A stretch of 64,000 nt of DNA from an uncultured Castellaniella sp. (GTDB taxonomy: Bacteria; Pseudomonadota; Gammaproteobacteria; Burkholderiales; Burkholderiaceae_B), in the NCBI RefSeq assembly GCF_937988725.1, contig NZ_CALKHS010000001.1:1-64000 (forward strand), given 5' to 3'. Position numbers and translations under genes: made by a program. The notes beneath the pieces are model-generated. The model saw only the letters and a list, made by a program, of their open reading frames with translations. It made no database searches and had not been told where the DNA came from. Shown piece by piece: positions 10,174 through 19,340 of the stretch (positions are counted from its first letter, which is position 1; each line of letters starts with the position of its first letter).

Positions 10174-11631
10174 GTGGCCCAGCGTATCCAGCACTACATC
10201 GGCGGCCGTTTCGTGGATAGCGCGAAACAGTTCGCCAACGTCAACCCGGTGGACGGCTCCGTCGTCAGCCAGGTCTGCGAGGCCTCGGCCGGCGAAGTCG
10301 ATCAGGCGGTCCGGGCCGCCCAGGCCGCTTTGCAGGGCGAATGGGGGCGGTGTTCGCCCGCGCAGCGGGCCGACTGGCTGGAAAAGCTGGCGGCGGGCAT
10401 CGAACAGCGCTTCGAGGAATTCGTGCGGGCCGAGGTCCTGGACACCGGCCGCACCGTGCGCCAGGCGCGCACCCTGGACGTGCCGCGCGCCATCGCCAAT
10501 TTCCGTTTCTTCGCCAACCTGGTGCGCCAGGCGCATACCGAATGCTTTGAAACCGTCGCCGCCGACGGCAGTCGCGCGCTGAACTACACCGTGCGCAAGC
10601 CCCTGGGCGTGGTCGTGGCGATCTCTCCCTGGAACCTGCCGATCCTGCTGTTCAGCTGGAAGGTGGCGCCCGCCCTGGCCCTGGGCAACGCGGTGGTGTC
10701 CAAGCCGTCCGAAGAGACCCCTTCGTCCGCCTTCCTGCTGGCGCAGGTGGCGCACGACGCCGGCTTTCCGGCGGGGGCTTTCAACGTGCTGCAGGGCTTT
10801 GGCGGCGATTCCGCCGGCCAGGCCATGATCAGCCATCCGGACATCGATGCCGTGACGTTCACCGGAGCGTCGGCCACCGGGGCGCGCATCATGAAGACCG
10901 TGGCCGACGGGGTCAAGGACGTGTCCTTCGAGCTGGGCGGCAAGAACGCCGCCATCGTGTTCGAGGACGCCGATTTCGAGGCCGCCGTCGATGGCGTGGT
11001 GAAGTCCACCTTCACCAATTCCGGCCAGGTCTGCCTGTGCAGCGAACGCGTGCTGGTGCAGCGCTCCATTTTCGACCGCTTCGTGGCGGCGCTGAAGGAA
11101 CGCACCGAAGCCCTGGTGCTGGGCCGCCCCGACGATCCGGCCGCCGATATCGGGCCGATGATCTCCAGGAAGCATCAGGCCAAGGTCGTGTCCTATTTCG
11201 AACTGGCCCGCCGGGAAGGCGCCACCGTCGTCACCGGCGGCGAGGTCCCCGTCTTCGGCGACGACCGGGACCAGGGCTTCTGGGTGCGCCCGACGATCTG
11301 GACCGGCCTGCCCGACGATGCGCGCTGCCTGCGCGAGGAAATCTTCGGGCCGGTGTGCCACGTCGCGCCTTTCGACACGGAAGAAGAGGCCGTCGCCCGC
11401 GCCAACGATTCCGACTACGGCCTGGCGACCGCCATCTGGACCGAGAACCTGTCGCGAGCGCACCGCGTGTCGCCGCGGATGCGCAGCGGCCTGGTCTGGG
11501 TCAATACCTGGTATCTGCGCGACCTGCGCACCCCCTTCGGCGGCGTGCGGCGTTCGGGCATCGGCCGCGAAGGCGGGCGCAATTCCCTGGACTTCTATTC
11601 CGAAGTCACCAACATCTGCATCAAGGTCTGA
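10174..11631 (+). CDS. nbaE: 2-aminomuconate 6-semialdehyde dehydrogenase
   Basis: This 485-aa NAD-dependent aldehyde dehydrogenase shows the PWNLP motif, the general-base loop ELGGKNAAIVF and the catalytic-Cys segment NSGQVCLCSER. That combination is typical of the hydroxymuconic/aminomuconic semialdehyde dehydrogenase branch. I chose the GTG at 10174 (VAQRIQHYIGG), behind a purine-rich stretch; a longer in-frame GTG at 10138 adds 12 residues without family similarity. It oxidises 2-aminomuconate semialdehyde to 2-aminomuconate in 3-hydroxyanthranilate breakdown. The aminated substrate is inferred from neighbouring nbaF, nbaC and nbaD genes; the family alone could equally use 2-hydroxymuconic semialdehyde. 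Confidence 0.9.
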   Translation: MAQRIQHYIGGRFVDSAKQFANVNPVDGSVVSQVCEASAGEVDQAVRAAQAALQGEWGRCSPAQRADWLEKLAAGIEQRFEEFVRAEVLDTGRTVRQARTLDVPRAIANFRFFANLVRQAHTECFETVAADGSRALNYTVRKPLGVVVAISPWNLPILLFSWKVAPALALGNAVVSKPSEETPSSAFLLAQVAHDAGFPAGAFNVLQGFGGDSAGQAMISHPDIDAVTFTGASATGARIMKTVADGVKDVSFELGGKNAAIVFEDADFEAAVDGVVKSTFTNSGQVCLCSERVLVQRSIFDRFVAALKERTEALVLGRPDDPAADIGPMISRKHQAKVVSYFELARREGATVVTGGEVPVFGDDRDQGFWVRPTIWTGLPDDARCLREEIFGPVCHVAPFDTEEEAVARANDSDYGLATAIWTENLSRAHRVSPRMRSGLVWVNTWYLRDLRTPFGGVRRSGIGREGGRNSLDFYSEVTNICIKV

Positions 11632-11665
11632 CCCCCGGCCGCCCCGTCCTGAAAGGAGTCCTTCC

Positions 11666-12091
11666 ATGAGTCAATCAGACGCCAAGGTCGTCGTCGGCAA
11701 GGCCGCTCCGCGCGGCAAGTTTCCCCACGTGAAGCGCGCGGGCGACTTCCTGTTCGTGTCGGGCACCAGTTCGCGCCGCGCCGACAATACCCTGGCCGGG
11801 GTTGAATCCGTCGACGCCATGGGCGCCGTGCGCCTGGACATCCGCGCGCAGACCCGCGCCGTGATCGAGAACATCCGCGACATTCTGGGCAGTGTGGACG
11901 CCGGCCTGGAAGACGTGGTGGAAATCAGCGCCTATCTGGTGGATATGGCGGACTTCGCCGGCTACAACGAGGTCTATGGGGAGTTCTTCGGCTATGAGGG
12001 CCCGGCGCGCACCACCGTCGCGGTGCATCAGCTGCCGCACCCGCATCTGCGCATCGAGATCAAGGCCGTCGCCTACAAGCCGTCGCATTGA
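11666..12091 (+). CDS. nbaF: 2-aminomuconate deaminase (RidA family)
   Basis: This 141-aa RidA/YjgF-fold protein starts MSQSDAKVVVGK and ends LRIEIKAVAYKPSH. It contains GDFLFVSGTSSRR and VVEISAYLVDM, which are typical of the 2-aminomuconate deaminase branch. It converts 2-aminomuconate to 4-oxalocrotonate with release of ammonia. A strong AAGGAG site lies 8 bp before the ATG. Generic RidA proteins are a little shorter (about 130 aa), and placement between nbaE and nbaC supports the specific role. Confidence 0.9.
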   Translation: MSQSDAKVVVGKAAPRGKFPHVKRAGDFLFVSGTSSRRADNTLAGVESVDAMGAVRLDIRAQTRAVIENIRDILGSVDAGLEDVVEISAYLVDMADFAGYNEVYGEFFGYEGPARTTVAVHQLPHPHLRIEIKAVAYKPSH

Positions 12092-12170
12092 CGGCATTTC
12101 CCGGCCAACAGCCGGAGCCCCGGACAAGCCTGCGCCAGGACCACCTGGCCCCACACGCAAGGAGACGCAC

Positions 12171-12743
12171 ATGGAACTGAAATACGGATTGCCCAAGAAC
12201 CTGATGGGCTGGGTGGATGCCCATCGCAAGCAGCTGTCGCCCCCGGTGTGCAACGCCGCCATTTTCGAGGACGGCAACTACATCATCAACATGGTGGGCG
12301 GCGGCAACCAGCGCACCGACTTCCATGACAATGCCACCGAGGAGTTCTTCTACCAACTGCGCGGCGAGGCCTCGCTGCTGATCTGGGATCGCGGCCGCTA
12401 CGAGCGCATCGTGCTGAAAGAAGGCGATGTCTTCCTGCAGCCGCCCCACCTGATCCATTCGCCGCAGCGCCCGGACCCCAACGGCCTGTGCCTGCTGATC
12501 GAGCATCCGCGGCCCCAGGGCGCGCTGGATGCGCTGCAGTGGCATTGCGCCCACTGCGGCGCCCTGATCTGGCGCGCGGAAAAGCAGCTGGAAAGCCTGG
12601 TGGACGACCTGCCCAGGATCTATCAGCAGTTCTACGCCGTCGGCGAGGCCGATCGCGTGTGCCCCGATTGCGGCACGCAGCATCCGGGCAAGGATTACGC
12701 CATCTGGCACCGGCAGCTGAGCGAATCGCCGCTCAGCGTCTGA
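12171..12743 (+). CDS. nbaC: 3-hydroxyanthranilate 3,4-dioxygenase
   Basis: This 190-aa cupin dioxygenase opens 3-hydroxyanthranilate to 2-amino-3-carboxymuconate semialdehyde. Fe(II) ligands are visible as His52, Glu58 (HDNATEE) and His96. Substrate-binding residues known in the Cupriavidus enzyme correspond to Arg48, Arg100 and Glu111. The C-terminus has the extra bacterial rubredoxin-like iron site, CAHC (Cys126/129) and CPDC (Cys164/167). The GGAGAC ribosome site precedes the ATG. It is the key enzyme identifying the operon. Confidence 0.97.
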   Translation: MELKYGLPKNLMGWVDAHRKQLSPPVCNAAIFEDGNYIINMVGGGNQRTDFHDNATEEFFYQLRGEASLLIWDRGRYERIVLKEGDVFLQPPHLIHSPQRPDPNGLCLLIEHPRPQGALDALQWHCAHCGALIWRAEKQLESLVDDLPRIYQQFYAVGEADRVCPDCGTQHPGKDYAIWHRQLSESPLSV

Positions 12744-12785
12744 GCCCGGCGCCGCGCCCCCATTTCATCAGGAACCTGAACGCAC

Positions 12786-13778
12786 ATGATCGACATTCAC
12801 GCCCACATTTTCCCCCCCATCAGCCGGGCCGACGCTCAGGCGCTGGACCCCGTCCAGGCCCCCTGGCTGAAGATCGCCGGCCCGGACGCGGGCATGATCA
12901 TGAAGGGCGACAGCGAATTCCGTCCCGTGATTCCCGTGCTGTGGGACCCGGACCTGCGCGTGGCCGACATGGATCGTCTGGGCCTGGACGTGCAGATCGT
13001 CAGCGCCACGCCCATCATGTTCGGCTACGAGCTCGACGCCCGCAAGGTCGCCGGCTGGGCGACCCGCATGAACGACCTGACCCTGGAGTATTGCGCGGGC
13101 CATCCGGACCGCCTGAAGGCCCTGGCCCAGGTTCCGCTGCAGGATACGGAACTGGCCTGCCGCGAGGCTTCCCGCGCCAAGGCGGACGGGCACGTCGGCG
13201 TGCAGATCGGCAATCACGTCGGCGACCGCGACCTGGACGACGTCCAGCTGGTGGAGTTCCTGCACCATTGCGCGATGAACGACATCCCCATCCTGGCGCA
13301 TCCCTGGGACATGATGGGCGGGCCCAAGCGCATGCGCAAATGGATGCTGCCCTGGCTGGTCGCCATGCCGGCGGAAACCTCGCTGGGGATCCTGTCCCTG
13401 ATCCTGTCGGGCGCCTTCGAGCGCCTGCCGCGCAGCCTGAAGCTGTGCTTCGCCCACGGCGGCGGCTCGTTCGCGTTCACCCTGGGACGGGTGGACAACG
13501 CCTGGAAATACCGCGACATCGTGCGCCAGGACTGCCCCAATCCGCCGTCCACCTATTGCGACCGCTTTTCGGTGGATTCCGCCGTCTTCGATCCCGCGGC
13601 CCTGCGCCTGCTGGTGGACGTGATGGGCAGCGAACGCGTCATGCTGGGCTCCGATTATCCCTACCCCCTGGGGGAACAGAAGATCGGCCACCTGGTGTCC
13701 GACGGCGACACGCTGTCGGCCGTGGAAAAGCAACGCATCCTGACGGGCAACGCCAAAGCCTTCTTCAACCTGGCCTGA
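12786..13778 (+). CDS. nbaD: 2-amino-3-carboxymuconate-6-semialdehyde decarboxylase
   Basis: This 330-aa amidohydrolase-superfamily decarboxylase (ACMSD) has zinc ligands consistent with the Pseudomonas enzyme: His5 and His7 (DIHAH), His172 (LAHPWD) and Asp290 (GSDYP), with the acid/base His near 224 (CFAHGGG). It decarboxylates the NbaC product to 2-aminomuconate semialdehyde before it can cyclise to quinolinate. It follows nbaC by 42 bp and precedes nbaH by 11 bp. Confidence 0.96.
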   Translation: MIDIHAHIFPPISRADAQALDPVQAPWLKIAGPDAGMIMKGDSEFRPVIPVLWDPDLRVADMDRLGLDVQIVSATPIMFGYELDARKVAGWATRMNDLTLEYCAGHPDRLKALAQVPLQDTELACREASRAKADGHVGVQIGNHVGDRDLDDVQLVEFLHHCAMNDIPILAHPWDMMGGPKRMRKWMLPWLVAMPAETSLGILSLILSGAFERLPRSLKLCFAHGGGSFAFTLGRVDNAWKYRDIVRQDCPNPPSTYCDRFSVDSAVFDPAALRLLVDVMGSERVMLGSDYPYPLGEQKIGHLVSDGDTLSAVEKQRILTGNAKAFFNLA

Positions 13779-13789
13779 CGCGAGCGACC

Positions 13790-14575
13790 ATGGAAAAAGC
13801 AATGATCGAACAATTGGGCGACGAGCTTCACGCCGCCTGGTCCGAGGCCCGGACGGTGGCGCCCCTGACCGAGCGCCACCCGGACATCACCATCGAGGAC
13901 GCCTATCGCGTCCAGCAGCGCATGATCGGGCGCCGCCTTCAGGCAGGCGCCCGGGTGGTGGGCAAGAAGGTCGGCGTGACCAGCCAGGCCGTGATGGACA
14001 TGCTGGGGGTCTATCAGCCGGACTTCGGCTATCTGCTCAGCGACATGGTGTATGCGCCGGGCGAGGCCATCTCCATGGCCGGCCTGATCCAGCCCAAGGC
14101 CGAGGGCGAGATCGCCTTCATCCTGAAAAAGGATCTCGACGGTCCGGGCGTCGGTGTCAGCGACGTGCTGGCGGCCACCGAGGCCGTGACGGCCTGCTTC
14201 GAGATCGTCGATTCGCGCATCCATGACTGGAAGATCAGGATCCAGGACACGGTGGCCGACAATGCTTCGTGCGGGGTGTTCGTGCTGGGCGACCGGCTGG
14301 TCAGCCCGCGCGGCCTGGATCTGCGCACCTGCGGCATGGCGCTGGAAAAGAACGGCGAACTGCTGGGCACGGGCGCCGGCGCCGCGGCGCTGGGCCATCC
14401 CGCCAACGCCGCGGCCTGGCTGGCCAACGCCCTGGGGGCGCTGGGGGTGGGCCTGAAGGCCGGGGAAGTCATTCTGTCCGGCTCGCTGGCGGCCATGACC
14501 CCGGTGAAGGCGGGCGACAGCCTGCAGGTGTCGATCGGCGGCATCGGCGGCTGCGGCGTGCGGTTCACCGCGTAA
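13790..14575 (+). CDS. nbaH: 2-oxopent-4-enoate hydratase (DmpE/XylJ-like)
   Basis: This 261-aa member of the fumarylacetoacetase-like hydratase/decarboxylase family shows VGKKVGVTSQAV, LIQPKAEGEIAF and FEIVDSRIHDWKI, which match DmpE-type hydratases. It adds water to 2-oxopent-4-enoate to give 4-hydroxy-2-oxovalerate. The start at 13790 (MEKAMIEQ) is 11 nt past nbaD; ATG 13802 is an alternative. An open frame extends far upstream through nbaD but in the wrong frame for any real protein. The decarboxylase paralog follows at once. Confidence 0.9.
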   Translation: MEKAMIEQLGDELHAAWSEARTVAPLTERHPDITIEDAYRVQQRMIGRRLQAGARVVGKKVGVTSQAVMDMLGVYQPDFGYLLSDMVYAPGEAISMAGLIQPKAEGEIAFILKKDLDGPGVGVSDVLAATEAVTACFEIVDSRIHDWKIRIQDTVADNASCGVFVLGDRLVSPRGLDLRTCGMALEKNGELLGTGAGAAALGHPANAAAWLANALGALGVGLKAGEVILSGSLAAMTPVKAGDSLQVSIGGIGGCGVRFTA

Positions 14576-14587
14576 ACGGAGCATCCC

Positions 14588-15376
14588 ATGAGTCTGGACA
14601 CCACCGTCATCCGCGAACTGGCCGAGCACCTGGAGACCTGCGAACTGCAGGCCCGGGATACCCCGAAGATCACCCTGGACCATCCCGGGATGGACTGGGA
14701 CGACGCCTATGCCGTGCAGGACGAGATCCTGCGCCGCAAGCTGTCCCGGGGCGCCCGGGTGGCGGGGCTGAAGGCCGGCCTGACCTCGTTTGCCAAGATG
14801 CGCCAGATGGGGGTCGAGACCCCGATCTTCGGCTTCCTGGCGGATTCCTTCCTGGTGCCCGATGGCGGCGAATGCCGCCATGCGGACCTGATCCACCCCA
14901 AGGTCGAACCGGAGATCGTCTTCGTCACCAAGGCGCCCCTGACGGGGCCGGGCTGCACGATCGCCGAGGTCCTGGCCGCCACCGACTTCGTGCTGGCGGG
15001 CATCGAGGTGATCGACAGCCGCTACCGGGATTTCAAGTTCGACCTGAAAAGCGTGGTGGCCGACAACTGTTCGTCGTCGCGCTTCGTGGTGGGCGGCATC
15101 ATGCGCGATCCGCGCGATCTGGACCTGCGCACCACGGGCGCCGTGATGGAAAAGAACGGCCGGGTCGTGTCGCTGGGGGCGGGCGCCGCGGTGCTGGGCC
15201 ATCCGGCCAACGCGGTGGCGATGCTGGCCAACCACCTGGGCCGGCGGGGCGCCGGAATCCCGGCCGGGACCCTGATCCTGACCGGCGGCCTGACCGAGGC
15301 CGTGGCGGTGGAACCCGGCGATCATGTGGCGCTGCATATGCAGGGAATGGGTTGCACGTCCCTGACTTTCGTGTAA
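14588..15376 (+). CDS. nbaG: 4-oxalocrotonate decarboxylase (DmpH/XylI-like)
   Basis: This 262-aa paralog of the preceding hydratase has the decarboxylase-type signature GLKAGLTSFAKMRQMGV and IHPKVEPEIVFV with VIDSRYRDFKFD. It decarboxylates 4-oxalocrotonate to 2-oxopent-4-enoate; hydratase and decarboxylase of this kind usually form a complex that channels the unstable dienol. It is the last catabolic gene of the operon. The aldolase and acetaldehyde dehydrogenase that usually follow are absent from the window. Confidence 0.9.
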   Translation: MSLDTTVIRELAEHLETCELQARDTPKITLDHPGMDWDDAYAVQDEILRRKLSRGARVAGLKAGLTSFAKMRQMGVETPIFGFLADSFLVPDGGECRHADLIHPKVEPEIVFVTKAPLTGPGCTIAEVLAATDFVLAGIEVIDSRYRDFKFDLKSVVADNCSSSRFVVGGIMRDPRDLDLRTTGAVMEKNGRVVSLGAGAAVLGHPANAVAMLANHLGRRGAGIPAGTLILTGGLTEAVAVEPGDHVALHMQGMGCTSLTFV

Positions 15377-15426
15377 GATCGGAAACACTTTAAAACTAAA
15401 TTATTAAATCCACTCAGGAGACAAAC

Positions 15427-16596
15427 ATGGCATTTCGCAAAACGATGCTGACGGCCGCCCTGACCCTGTCGCTGGGGCTGACCGCGGGGTCGGCGCTGGC
15501 TGAAGTCAAGATCGGTTTTCTGGCCACCTTGTCCGGCGCCGGCGCGGCTCTGGGCCAGGACATGGTGGACGGCTTCAACCTGGCGCTGGAAGAACGCGGC
15601 GGCAAGCTGGGCGGTCAGGACATCGTCTTTCTGAAGGAAGACGATCAGCTCAAGCCCGACGTGGGCGTGCAGGCGGTGCAGAAATTCCTGGAAAAGGACA
15701 AGGTCGATCTGGTGGCCGGCGTCACGTTTTCCAACGTCATGATGGCCATCGCCAAGCCGCTGGCCGATGCCGGCATGACCTTCGTCGGCTCCAACGCCGG
15801 CCCGGCGCCGCTGGCGGGCAATCAGTGCAATCCCGGCTTCTTTTTCGCCTCCTGGCAGAATGACGGGCAGGCCGAAGTCATGGGTCAGTTCGCCACCGAC
15901 CAGAAATACAAAGACGTCTACATGATCACCCCCAACTACCAGTCGGGCCGCGATCAGGTGAAGGGCTTCACGCGCTTCTACAAGGGCCGCGTCTCGGGCG
16001 AGGTCTACACCCAGCTGGGCCAGCAGGATTATTCGGCGGAACTGCTGGCGCTGCAGGCCGCCAATCCGGCCGCCGTCTGGGTCTTCCTGCCCGGCGGCAT
16101 GGGCGTGAACTTCGTCAAGCAGTACAAGCAGTTCGGCCTGATGGGCAAGATCCCGCTGCTGACGGTGTCCACGGTGGACGGCAGCACCCTGCCGGCCCTG
16201 GGCGACGCCGCCCTGGGCGCCTATGCGGGCACGTTCTGGGGGCCGGACTTCAAGAATCCCACCAGCGAGGCCTTCGTCGCCGCCTTCGAGAAAAAATACA
16301 AGCGCATCCCTTCGCAGTATGCCGCGCAGTCCTATGATTCGGCCCTGCTGATCGACAGCGCCCTGAAGAAGACCGGCGGCAAGGTCAGCGACAAGAAGGC
16401 GTTCCGCGATGCGCTGCGGGCCGCCGATTACGCCTCCCTGCGCGGGGCCTACAAGTTCAACGTCAACGGCTTCCCGATCGAGGACTTCTACGCCTTCGAG
16501 GTCGCCAAGGACGCGCAGGGCCGGGTGTCGCTGAAGACCATCGCCAAGCCCCTGACGAATCACGCCGACGCGTATTCCAAGAACTGCAAGTACTGA
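15427..16596 (+). CDS. ABC importer substrate-binding protein, branched-chain amino acid type
   Basis: This 389-aa periplasmic protein has a clear Sec signal peptide cleaved after GSALA (residue 25), leaving EVKIGFLATLSG, the standard start of a LivJ/LivK-type binding fold. A GGAG site precedes the ATG, 50 bp after nbaG. In this cluster the ligand is more likely an aromatic or anthranilate-type acid than leucine. Such binding proteins are often recruited for aromatic acids; the ligand is inferred from context. Confidence 0.9.
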   Translation: MAFRKTMLTAALTLSLGLTAGSALAEVKIGFLATLSGAGAALGQDMVDGFNLALEERGGKLGGQDIVFLKEDDQLKPDVGVQAVQKFLEKDKVDLVAGVTFSNVMMAIAKPLADAGMTFVGSNAGPAPLAGNQCNPGFFFASWQNDGQAEVMGQFATDQKYKDVYMITPNYQSGRDQVKGFTRFYKGRVSGEVYTQLGQQDYSAELLALQAANPAAVWVFLPGGMGVNFVKQYKQFGLMGKIPLLTVSTVDGSTLPALGDAALGAYAGTFWGPDFKNPTSEAFVAAFEKKYKRIPSQYAAQSYDSALLIDSALKKTGGKVSDKKAFRDALRAADYASLRGAYKFNVNGFPIEDFYAFEVAKDAQGRVSLKTIAKPLTNHADAYSKNCKY

Positions 16597-16659
16597 TTCC
16601 TTGCCGCAAGCCCTGACTGACCGACGGGCGGCGTCCGCCGCCCGTCACGGAGGACGGAC

Positions 16660-17580
16660 ATGAGTCCGCAGTTGTTGTTCATGCAGGCCTTGAACGGCCT
16701 GCAATACGGAATCCTGCTGTTCCTGCTGGCCGCCGGACTGACCCTGGTCTTCGGCATCATGAGCTTCATCAATCTGGCGCATGGCGCCCTGTACATGATG
16801 GGGGCGTATTTCGCCGCCGCGACCTTCAGCCATACGGATTCCTTCCTGCTGGCGATTCTGGCCGGCCTGGGCGGGGCCATGGCGCTGGGCGTGGCGCTGG
16901 ACCGCTGCGGATTCGCGCGCCTGTACCCCCGGGCGCACCTGGACCAGGTGCTGGCGACTTTCGGGCTGATGCTGTTCTGCAACGAGGCCGTGCGCATGAT
17001 CTGGGGCTCCGCGCCGATCTTCATGAGCCTGCCCGACGCCCTGAGCAGCACCGTCATCGTACTGGGTACGCCCTATCCCCTGTACCGCCTGCTGATCATC
17101 CTGGCGGGCCTGCTGGTGGCGCTGGGCCTGTACCTGCTGATCGAACGCACCCGCATCGGCATGCTGATCCGCGCGGGCGCCAGCAACCGCGGCATGGTGG
17201 CCGCGCTGGGTGTGAACATCGGCTGGCTCAACACCTTCATCTTCGCCCTCGGGGCCGGCCTGGCGGGCCTGGGCGGCGCCCTGGTGGGCCCGATCCTGTC
17301 GGTACAGCCGGGCATGGGCGATTCGATCCTGATCATGACGCTGGTGGTCATCGTCATCGGCGGCATCGGCTCGATCCGGGGCGCCTTCCTGGGAGCCCTG
17401 GTGGTCGGCCTGGTCGACACGCTGGGCCGCACGATCATGCCGGCGCTGCTGCGCCAGTCCCTGGAACAGGAACTGGCCAGCACGCTGGGGGCGGCGATTT
17501 CCTCGCTGGCCGTGTACGTGCTGATGGTGATCGTGCTGGCGGTCAAGCCCGAAGGCCTGTTTCCCGTGAAGAAACGCTAA
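16660..17580 (+). CDS. livH: ABC importer permease, LivH type
   Basis: This 306-aa inner-membrane permease has about eight hydrophobic segments and the LivH features NGLQYGILLFLLAAGLTLVF near the N-terminus and GGIGSIRGAFLGALVVG near residue 235. It pairs with the LivM-type permease encoded 10 bp downstream. Confidence 0.92.
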   Translation: MSPQLLFMQALNGLQYGILLFLLAAGLTLVFGIMSFINLAHGALYMMGAYFAAATFSHTDSFLLAILAGLGGAMALGVALDRCGFARLYPRAHLDQVLATFGLMLFCNEAVRMIWGSAPIFMSLPDALSSTVIVLGTPYPLYRLLIILAGLLVALGLYLLIERTRIGMLIRAGASNRGMVAALGVNIGWLNTFIFALGAGLAGLGGALVGPILSVQPGMGDSILIMTLVVIVIGGIGSIRGAFLGALVVGLVDTLGRTIMPALLRQSLEQELASTLGAAISSLAVYVLMVIVLAVKPEGLFPVKKR

Positions 17581-17590
17581 GGTCCGCCGG

Positions 17591-18577
17591 ATGAAAATGG
17601 AATCCTCGATCATGAATGCAAGCGTGACGCGCCGTTCCGCCGGCTGGTCCTGGCCGGCCGCGCTGACGGCACTGATCTTCATCCTGCTGGCGCTGGTGCC
17701 CGTGTATGCCGGCGCCACCGACAGCCCCTATGTCCTGCTGCAGTTCAGCCGCATCCTGGTGTTCGCGCTGGCCGCCGTGGGCCTGAACCTGGCCCTGGGC
17801 TATGGCGGCCTGGTCAGCTTCGGCCATGCCATGTACATCGGCATCGGCGCCTATTGCGTCGCCATCGCCTCGCATTACGGCGCGGACAGCGGCATCCTCC
17901 ACCTGCTGCTGGTGCTGGTCGTGACCGCCGTGGTGGCCGCGCCCGTGGGCCTGGTCGCCCTGCGCACGCACGGCATCGCCTTCATCATGATCACGCTGGC
18001 CCTGGCGCAGATGTTCTATTTCCTGGCCGTGGGCCTGAAGCAGTATGGCGGCGACGAGGGCCTGCCGATCCACCAGCTCAGCCGTTTCGGGGCGCTGACC
18101 GGCAGCCACGTCGGCCTGTACCTGGCCCTGCTGGCCTGCCTGGGCGCCAGCCTGCTGTTGCTGCGCCGCGTGATCCGCTCGCGCTTCGGCCTGATCCTGC
18201 GGGCCTCCAGCATGGACGCGCGGCGGGTGCGGGCGGTGGGGACTTCGCCGCTGGGGTATCGCCTGCTGGCCTACGTGCTGTCGGCCGAACTGTGCGCCCT
18301 GGCGGGGTTCTTCCTGGCCAACCTGACGTCCTTCGCGTCGCCCGCCTACATGGCGTGGACGGCATCCGGCGAACTGATCATCATGGTGCTGCTCGGCGGC
18401 GCCGGCACCCTGGTCGGACCCGTGGTGGGCGCCGCCGGCTTCCTGCTGCTGGAAGACGTCCTGAAAGGCCTGACCGATCACTGGATGATCATCATGGGCC
18501 CGGTGATCGTGCTCATTGTGCTGTTCCTGCGCAACGGGATCTGGGGCATGATCGGCTCCCCCAAGGAGGATCGCTGA
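17591..18577 (+). CDS. livM: ABC importer permease, LivM type
   Basis: This 328-aa permease has the LivM signature GLNLALGYGGLVSFGHAMYIG (about residues 63-83, in part) and a C-terminal GGAGTLVGPVVGAAGF loop. The ATG at 17591 has AAGG eight bases upstream; in-frame ATGs at 17597 and 17612 are possible. The stop lies 1 nt before the ATPase gene. Confidence 0.92.
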   Translation: MKMESSIMNASVTRRSAGWSWPAALTALIFILLALVPVYAGATDSPYVLLQFSRILVFALAAVGLNLALGYGGLVSFGHAMYIGIGAYCVAIASHYGADSGILHLLLVLVVTAVVAAPVGLVALRTHGIAFIMITLALAQMFYFLAVGLKQYGGDEGLPIHQLSRFGALTGSHVGLYLALLACLGASLLLLRRVIRSRFGLILRASSMDARRVRAVGTSPLGYRLLAYVLSAELCALAGFFLANLTSFASPAYMAWTASGELIIMVLLGGAGTLVGPVVGAAGFLLLEDVLKGLTDHWMIIMGPVIVLIVLFLRNGIWGMIGSPKEDR

Positions 18578-18578
18578 C

Positions 18579-19340
18579 ATGCAACCCCTGCTTTCAATTC
18601 GCGGCCTGGTGAAGCGCTACGGCGGCCTGCTGGTCACGGACCACATCGACCTGGACATCCTGCCGGGCGAAATCCACGCCATCATCGGCCCCAATGGCGC
18701 GGGCAAGACCACGCTGATCAGCCAGATCATGGGCGAAGTGTCCAGCGATGCCGGCAGCATCCATCTGGGCGGGCAGTCCATCGACGCGCTGTCGATGGCG
18801 CAGCGGGTGCGGGCCGGCATCGGGCGTTCCTATCAGATCACGTCCGTCATCCAGCAGTTCACCGTGCTGGAGAACGTGATCCTGGCGGTCCAGGGCGGCC
18901 AGGGACACGGCTTCCATTTCTGGACGCCGGCGGTGGAAACGCCCGCGCTGGCGGATCGCGCGGACGAGCTCATCGAACTCATGGGTCTGTCGTCCCGGCG
19001 CGATGCGCTGGCCATGTCGCTGTCCTACGGGCAGCAGCGCCAGCTGGAAATCGCCATGGCGCTGGCGGCCGACCCCAAGGTCCTGCTGCTGGACGAGCCC
19101 ATGGCGGGCATGGGTCATGGCGATACGGGGTCGGACATGATGGTGGACCTGCTGCGGCGCCTGAAGAGCCGCTACGGCATCCTGCTGATCGAACACGACA
19201 TGGATGCGGTGTTTTCCCTGGCGGACCGGATCAGCGTGCTGTTCTACGGCAAGGTCATCTGCTGCGGCGACGCGGACGCCATCCGCCGGAGCGCCGAGGT
19301 CCGGGAAGCCTACCTGGGCGACGAGGAGGTGCCGGCATGA
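18579..19340 (+). CDS. livG: ABC importer ATPase, LivG type
   Basis: This 253-aa ATPase has Walker A GPNGAGKTT (about residues 36-44), a signature segment LSYGQQRQLEIAMAL and Walker B VLLLDEPMAGMG. In most LivG proteins the signature is LSYGxQR, as here. It energises uptake with LivF. AAGGAGG precedes the start, and the end overlaps livF by 4 nt (ATGA). Confidence 0.93.
   Translation: MQPLLSIRGLVKRYGGLLVTDHIDLDILPGEIHAIIGPNGAGKTTLISQIMGEVSSDAGSIHLGGQSIDALSMAQRVRAGIGRSYQITSVIQQFTVLENVILAVQGGQGHGFHFWTPAVETPALADRADELIELMGLSSRRDALAMSLSYGQQRQLEIAMALAADPKVLLLDEPMAGMGHGDTGSDMMVDLLRRLKSRYGILLIEHDMDAVFSLADRISVLFYGKVICCGDADAIRRSAEVREAYLGDEEVPA

Noticed and set aside
12488..13789. Upstream extension of nbaH in an open frame through nbaD
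   Set aside because: The extension runs out of frame through nbaC and nbaD, and family similarity starts only at 13790.
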